Assembly (NCBI GenBank): GCA_963751395.1 | Contig: CAVVUC010000001.1 | Location: 992,001 to 1,056,000, forward strand | DNA from: CAVVUC01 sp963751395 | Lineage (GTDB): Bacteria; Verrucomicrobiota; Verrucomicrobiia; Chthoniobacterales; Chthoniobacteraceae | Length of the DNA stretch: 64,000 bases | Direction: 5' to 3' | Shown: positions 61,745-64,000 of the stretch, piece after piece | Layout: every line of letters begins with the position of its first letter | Numbering within the stretch: position 1 is the first letter of the stretch | The notes under the pieces: generated by a model | What the model saw: only the letters and a program-made list of their open reading frames with translations | Told to the model about the DNA's origin: nothing | The model's database searches: none | Position numbers and translations under genes: made by a program

Positions 61745-62126
61745 TCGTCGCGTTCAATTCCGAAGGACAGGACACATCATCGGCTCGGAAGAACACTTCT
61801 ACGGTTACATCACCGGCCTCGGCGTCGAGAGCGGTGTTGTGCGGCCTGACGGCTCCGTGCCGACCCGGCTTTACGCGACCTTCGAGTATAACAACGCAAT
61901 CACGATCTGGATCGTTCCGGATCACGAGATTTTCACCATCCTCGCCGAACACCTGTGCAGCATGGCGCTTCACCGGCAGTCAGATTGCCCCGGACTCTCG
62001 AAGCTCTGGATTGCAAAGCGCGGCGGTTCTTGGTGGGTCAATGCTGCCCTGGTCAATCCTACCCTGATCTGCCCTGTCCTCTCTGCCGGCCGTGGTTGTC
62101 CGACCGGGATATGGCGATGGAGTTGA
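61745..62126 (+). other. Open frame of unknown nature
   Basis: The plus strand is open without a clear start, reading GHIIGSEEHFYGYITGLGVE, YATFEYNNAITIWIVPDHEI and AKRGGSWWVNAAL. Composition looks protein-like, but no family is recognised and no start codon with a ribosome-binding site is present. It may be an internal piece of a lost gene. Confidence 0.3.
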
Positions 62127-62215
62127 CCACGAAATTCCGGATGCCGATTGCTCGCCGCACTGTCACCAAATACCGTCTGGAACTGAACATTGTTCGCGAC
62201 GGCGCTACTAACTAA
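62042..62215 (+). pseudogene. Fragment with an RpoN-box-like C-terminus
   Basis: The frame encodes PWLSDRDMAMELTTKFRMPI, then ARRTVTKYRLELNI. The ARRTV-KYR string is the RpoN box that in sigma-54 recognises the -24 promoter element. The rest of sigma-54 is missing. Several stop codons (TAACTAACTAAG) follow. It might come from a truncated rpoN paralog or an unknown regulator. Confidence 0.45.
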
Positions 62216-62286
62216 CTAAGTCCGCTATCAAGGCGACCTACAACGAAACCGCCCGTCCCCTGACCGACGAGGAAGTCATCGCCATC

Positions 62287-62556
62287 GTGGCGAAGAAGCT
62301 CAACCGCCCGCCGCTCTCACCGAAGTCCTTGATGATGTACCGGCTGGAGCTTGGGATTCGCAAGAACAAGCGAAACAGCCCAGCCTGGCACGCTGTGCAG
62401 TCGGAGAAACAACGGCAAGTCCATGCCCGCAATCCGGTCATCGCTGAAACCCGAAGGAAGATGTCGGAGTCGGCAAAACGCCGTCATGCGCTCACCCGCA
62501 AAGCGAGGAACCCGACAGAAGATCGCCGCCGGGCCAAGGTGAAGGAGGCGAAATGA
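62287..62556 (+). CDS. Small basic protein with a second RpoN-box-like motif
   Basis: An 89-residue frame from a GTG start; the coding similarity extends upstream to about 62227 but meets a stop. It reads LTDEEVIAIVAKKLN, then SPKSLMMYRLELGIRKNKRN, a pattern like the RpoN box without the ARRTV core, followed by a very basic tail (RRKMSESAKRRHALTRKA). It might bind DNA. Family unknown. Confidence 0.4.
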   Translation: MAKKLNRPPLSPKSLMMYRLELGIRKNKRNSPAWHAVQSEKQRQVHARNPVIAETRRKMSESAKRRHALTRKARNPTEDRRRAKVKEAK

Positions 62557-62858
62557 CGCCTCAACGACCCAGCCTAACGGGAGCGGATGTTCGTATGGGT
62601 CCGGGTGGATTTCACGCAGATTTCATAATTTGCGGGCGTAAACACGATATCGTGTGTAACACCCTATGGAAAAGCAGATTTACGCAAGTTCTACTAAACG
62701 GGTCCAAAATTTGAAACCTGGGATCCGCAGCTCATGCCATTGATACTCGAAGGCGTGCGCCCGGAGGAATGGGGCGGGAAACCCAAACCAGAAAAGGGAA
62801 AAGAGACCCGGGTGAATACCGAAGATCGCAGCCCCCGCCCCGCCGAAAGCGACGCTTC
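62557..62858. other. Spacer before the GntR/LacI regulator gene, nothing firm
   Basis: About 300 bases without a supported gene. A 42-codon frame at 62734-62862 (MPLILEGVRPEEWGGKPKPE, Lys/Glu-rich) is open but has no recognised relatives. An ACACGATATCGTGT palindrome at about 62642-62655 could be an operator. Confidence 0.4.
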
Positions 62859-63956
62859 CTAAAATGAACTGCGCATGATGAGGACCGGGGCAATGCGTTT
62901 AACCCCTCCGTCTCCTGCCTCGTCCCCAATGTCAACCTTTTGGATCCAGCCGACGGCCGACTCGGCGATGCTCTCCATGTCCTGCTGAATGGTGGTCATG
63001 GGCGGATCGGTGTGTTCTCCCCGCTGTGCGCCATCGTATCCGATGAGAGCAGCTTCTTTTGGGATGAGAACACCTCGATAAGCGAGGACTTCCAGGAAGT
63101 TTATTGCCAAACGTCCATCGGTCACGAAATACGTGCCATGGGGAGGGTGCTTTTCAAAGAAAGCCTGCACATGGAGCGCGACCTCGAAGGAACTGCGGCT
63201 CCAGACGATTGGCACGAAGGACAACGACTTTTCCGACCTTCCCGCTTCCAACCAAGCATGGCGGAACCCGTCCAGACGTGCCGTAATGCGCGATTTGTTT
63301 TCGGAGCCGGCATAGAAAACCACCGAGGCCTTGCGCGTGCGGTGTTGGAGGACTGCCTCGGCGACCATCCTCCCCCCAAGATGGTGGTCGGTGACAATGT
63401 TAGCGTGGTAACGCTCGCTGTAGTCGGCATTCAGCCCGATCACCGGGACGGGAAATCTGTCGAACGTCTCCAGAAGCGATCCACTGCTGTCGCTGTCCAC
63501 GAGGAGGACATCGCAGTCCTTCCAGACTTTCTTTTGCGGTTTCGCTTGCAGCGGCAGCAGGTCGATCCTCAGTTCGAGGTTGTGGTAGTGGCAAAGGCGA
63601 GTAAGGGCGTCTGCCAATCTGCGGAAGCCCGAAAAATAAATGTATCCTTCGCCCGAAAAGATGGCACGCACACGGATGGAACGCAGGATTTTTGTGCTCA
63701 GATGCTTGGAGGTGACATAGCGCTTGTTGGGCAGAACATCAAGCCATTCCTCCTCCTGCATCTGCCTCAGAGCCCGCCAAACAGTATCCCGGGTAACCCC
63801 AAAATTTTCGGACAGCTTCCGGACTGTTGGCAAACGCTCGCCGGGTTGAAGGCGGTTGGCCCGGATGAAGTGCTTGATCTGGTTGACCGCCGTCTCGCGC
63901 CGACTGGCAGCGGCACTGATTTTCGGCAGGGGCTCAATGTTCAGAATTGCGGACAT
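62859..63956 (-). CDS. GntR-type DNA-binding / LacI-type sensor transcriptional regulator
   Basis: A 365-residue regulator. The N-terminal winged helix (about residues 20-88) is of GntR type: FIRANRLQPGERLPTVRKLS, FGVTRDTVWRALRQM. The C-terminal 260 residues are a periplasmic-binding-protein-like sensor as in LacI/GalR proteins: DCDVLLVDSD, VPVIGLNADYSER, ALIGYDGAQRGEHTDPPMT. It probably responds to a sugar or similar ligand. It faces away from the haem cluster at 52.6-60.8 kb, so any link to it is unproven. Confidence 0.88.
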   Translation of the reverse strand: MSAILNIEPLPKISAAASRRETAVNQIKHFIRANRLQPGERLPTVRKLSENFGVTRDTVWRALRQMQEEEWLDVLPNKRYVTSKHLSTKILRSIRVRAIFSGEGYIYFSGFRRLADALTRLCHYHNLELRIDLLPLQAKPQKKVWKDCDVLLVDSDSSGSLLETFDRFPVPVIGLNADYSERYHANIVTDHHLGGRMVAEAVLQHRTRKASVVFYAGSENKSRITARLDGFRHAWLEAGRSEKSLSFVPIVWSRSSFEVALHVQAFFEKHPPHGTYFVTDGRLAINFLEVLAYRGVLIPKEAALIGYDGAQRGEHTDPPMTTIQQDMESIAESAVGWIQKVDIGDEAGDGGVKRIAPVLIMRSSF

Positions 63957-64000
63957 CGTGTAAGTGTTTGAGCGTTGGATTATGTAGCCTCAGACCCTGT

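Overview
The window reads as chromosomal DNA of a free-living Gram-negative bacterium with about 60% G+C. Gene content points to the Planctomycetes-Verrucomicrobia-Chlamydiae group, most likely Verrucomicrobiota. The pointers are a large two-haem protein of the hydrazine-synthase-alpha-like type fused to a formylglycine-enzyme-like domain, a fused gamma/alpha 2-oxoacid:ferredoxin oxidoreductase, and many short palindromic repeats that run into genes. This placement is an inference; no rRNA, tRNA or CRISPR array was found in the window.

Layout. 0-4.6 kb: a minus-strand operon for ferredoxin-linked 2-oxoacid oxidation (nfnA-nfnB-korA-korB). 4.8-6.2 kb: miaB. 6.8-7.3 kb: a Phd/YoeB toxin-antitoxin pair. 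7.4-14.5 kb: a complete [NiFe]-hydrogenase maturation set (hypD, C, F, E, B, A) plus a cation-efflux transporter; hypE alone is inverted and sits exactly between two copies of a palindromic repeat. 14.8-19.97 kb: small housekeeping genes (zinc ribbon, thioredoxin-like, Nudix, gcvH, ribD, a type II secretion F protein, two Hsp20). 20.2-29.5 kb: recA, leuA with a candidate attenuator, recJ, recG and a DegP/HtrA protease. 29.6-36.5 kb: yebC and a haem operon (hemE-hemN-hemY-hemH) into which two toxin-antitoxin modules are inserted. 36.6-48.4 kb: yraN-rnhB-rplS, tadA, terC, hicAB, queA, a glycosyltransferase with a glycoside hydrolase, an ECF sigma factor, a YheT-type hydrolase and guaA. 48.5-64 kb: an accessory region with a PAS histidine kinase, a tyrosine recombinase, an IS1380-like remnant, three large periplasmic c-type haem proteins, transposase and prophage debris, and a GntR/LacI-type regulator.

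The most striking object is recG. A REP-associated tyrosine transposase (RAYT), with its own flanking inverted palindromes, lies between helicase motifs I and II. The frame is open through the whole 918-codon gene, with RecG and the transposase domain in the same frame. The same theme recurs: palindromic or simple repeats have been absorbed in frame into miaB, recJ, hemY and guaA, and supply the C-termini of hypB and recJ. A degenerate second RAYT lies between yebC and hemE.

The second candidate for new biology is the 52.6-60.8 kb cluster: two paralogous hydrazine-synthase-alpha-like two-haem proteins around a YncE-propeller/di-haem peroxidase-like protein. It is probably a periplasmic redox system of unknown substrate.

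Quality caveat. From about 31.6 to 48.2 kb several conserved genes (hemE, hemN, hemH, the glycoside hydrolase, guaA) carry single-base frameshifts that are nearly all extra bases. This looks more like uncorrected sequencing insertions than gene decay. They are listed as CDS with the breaks noted.
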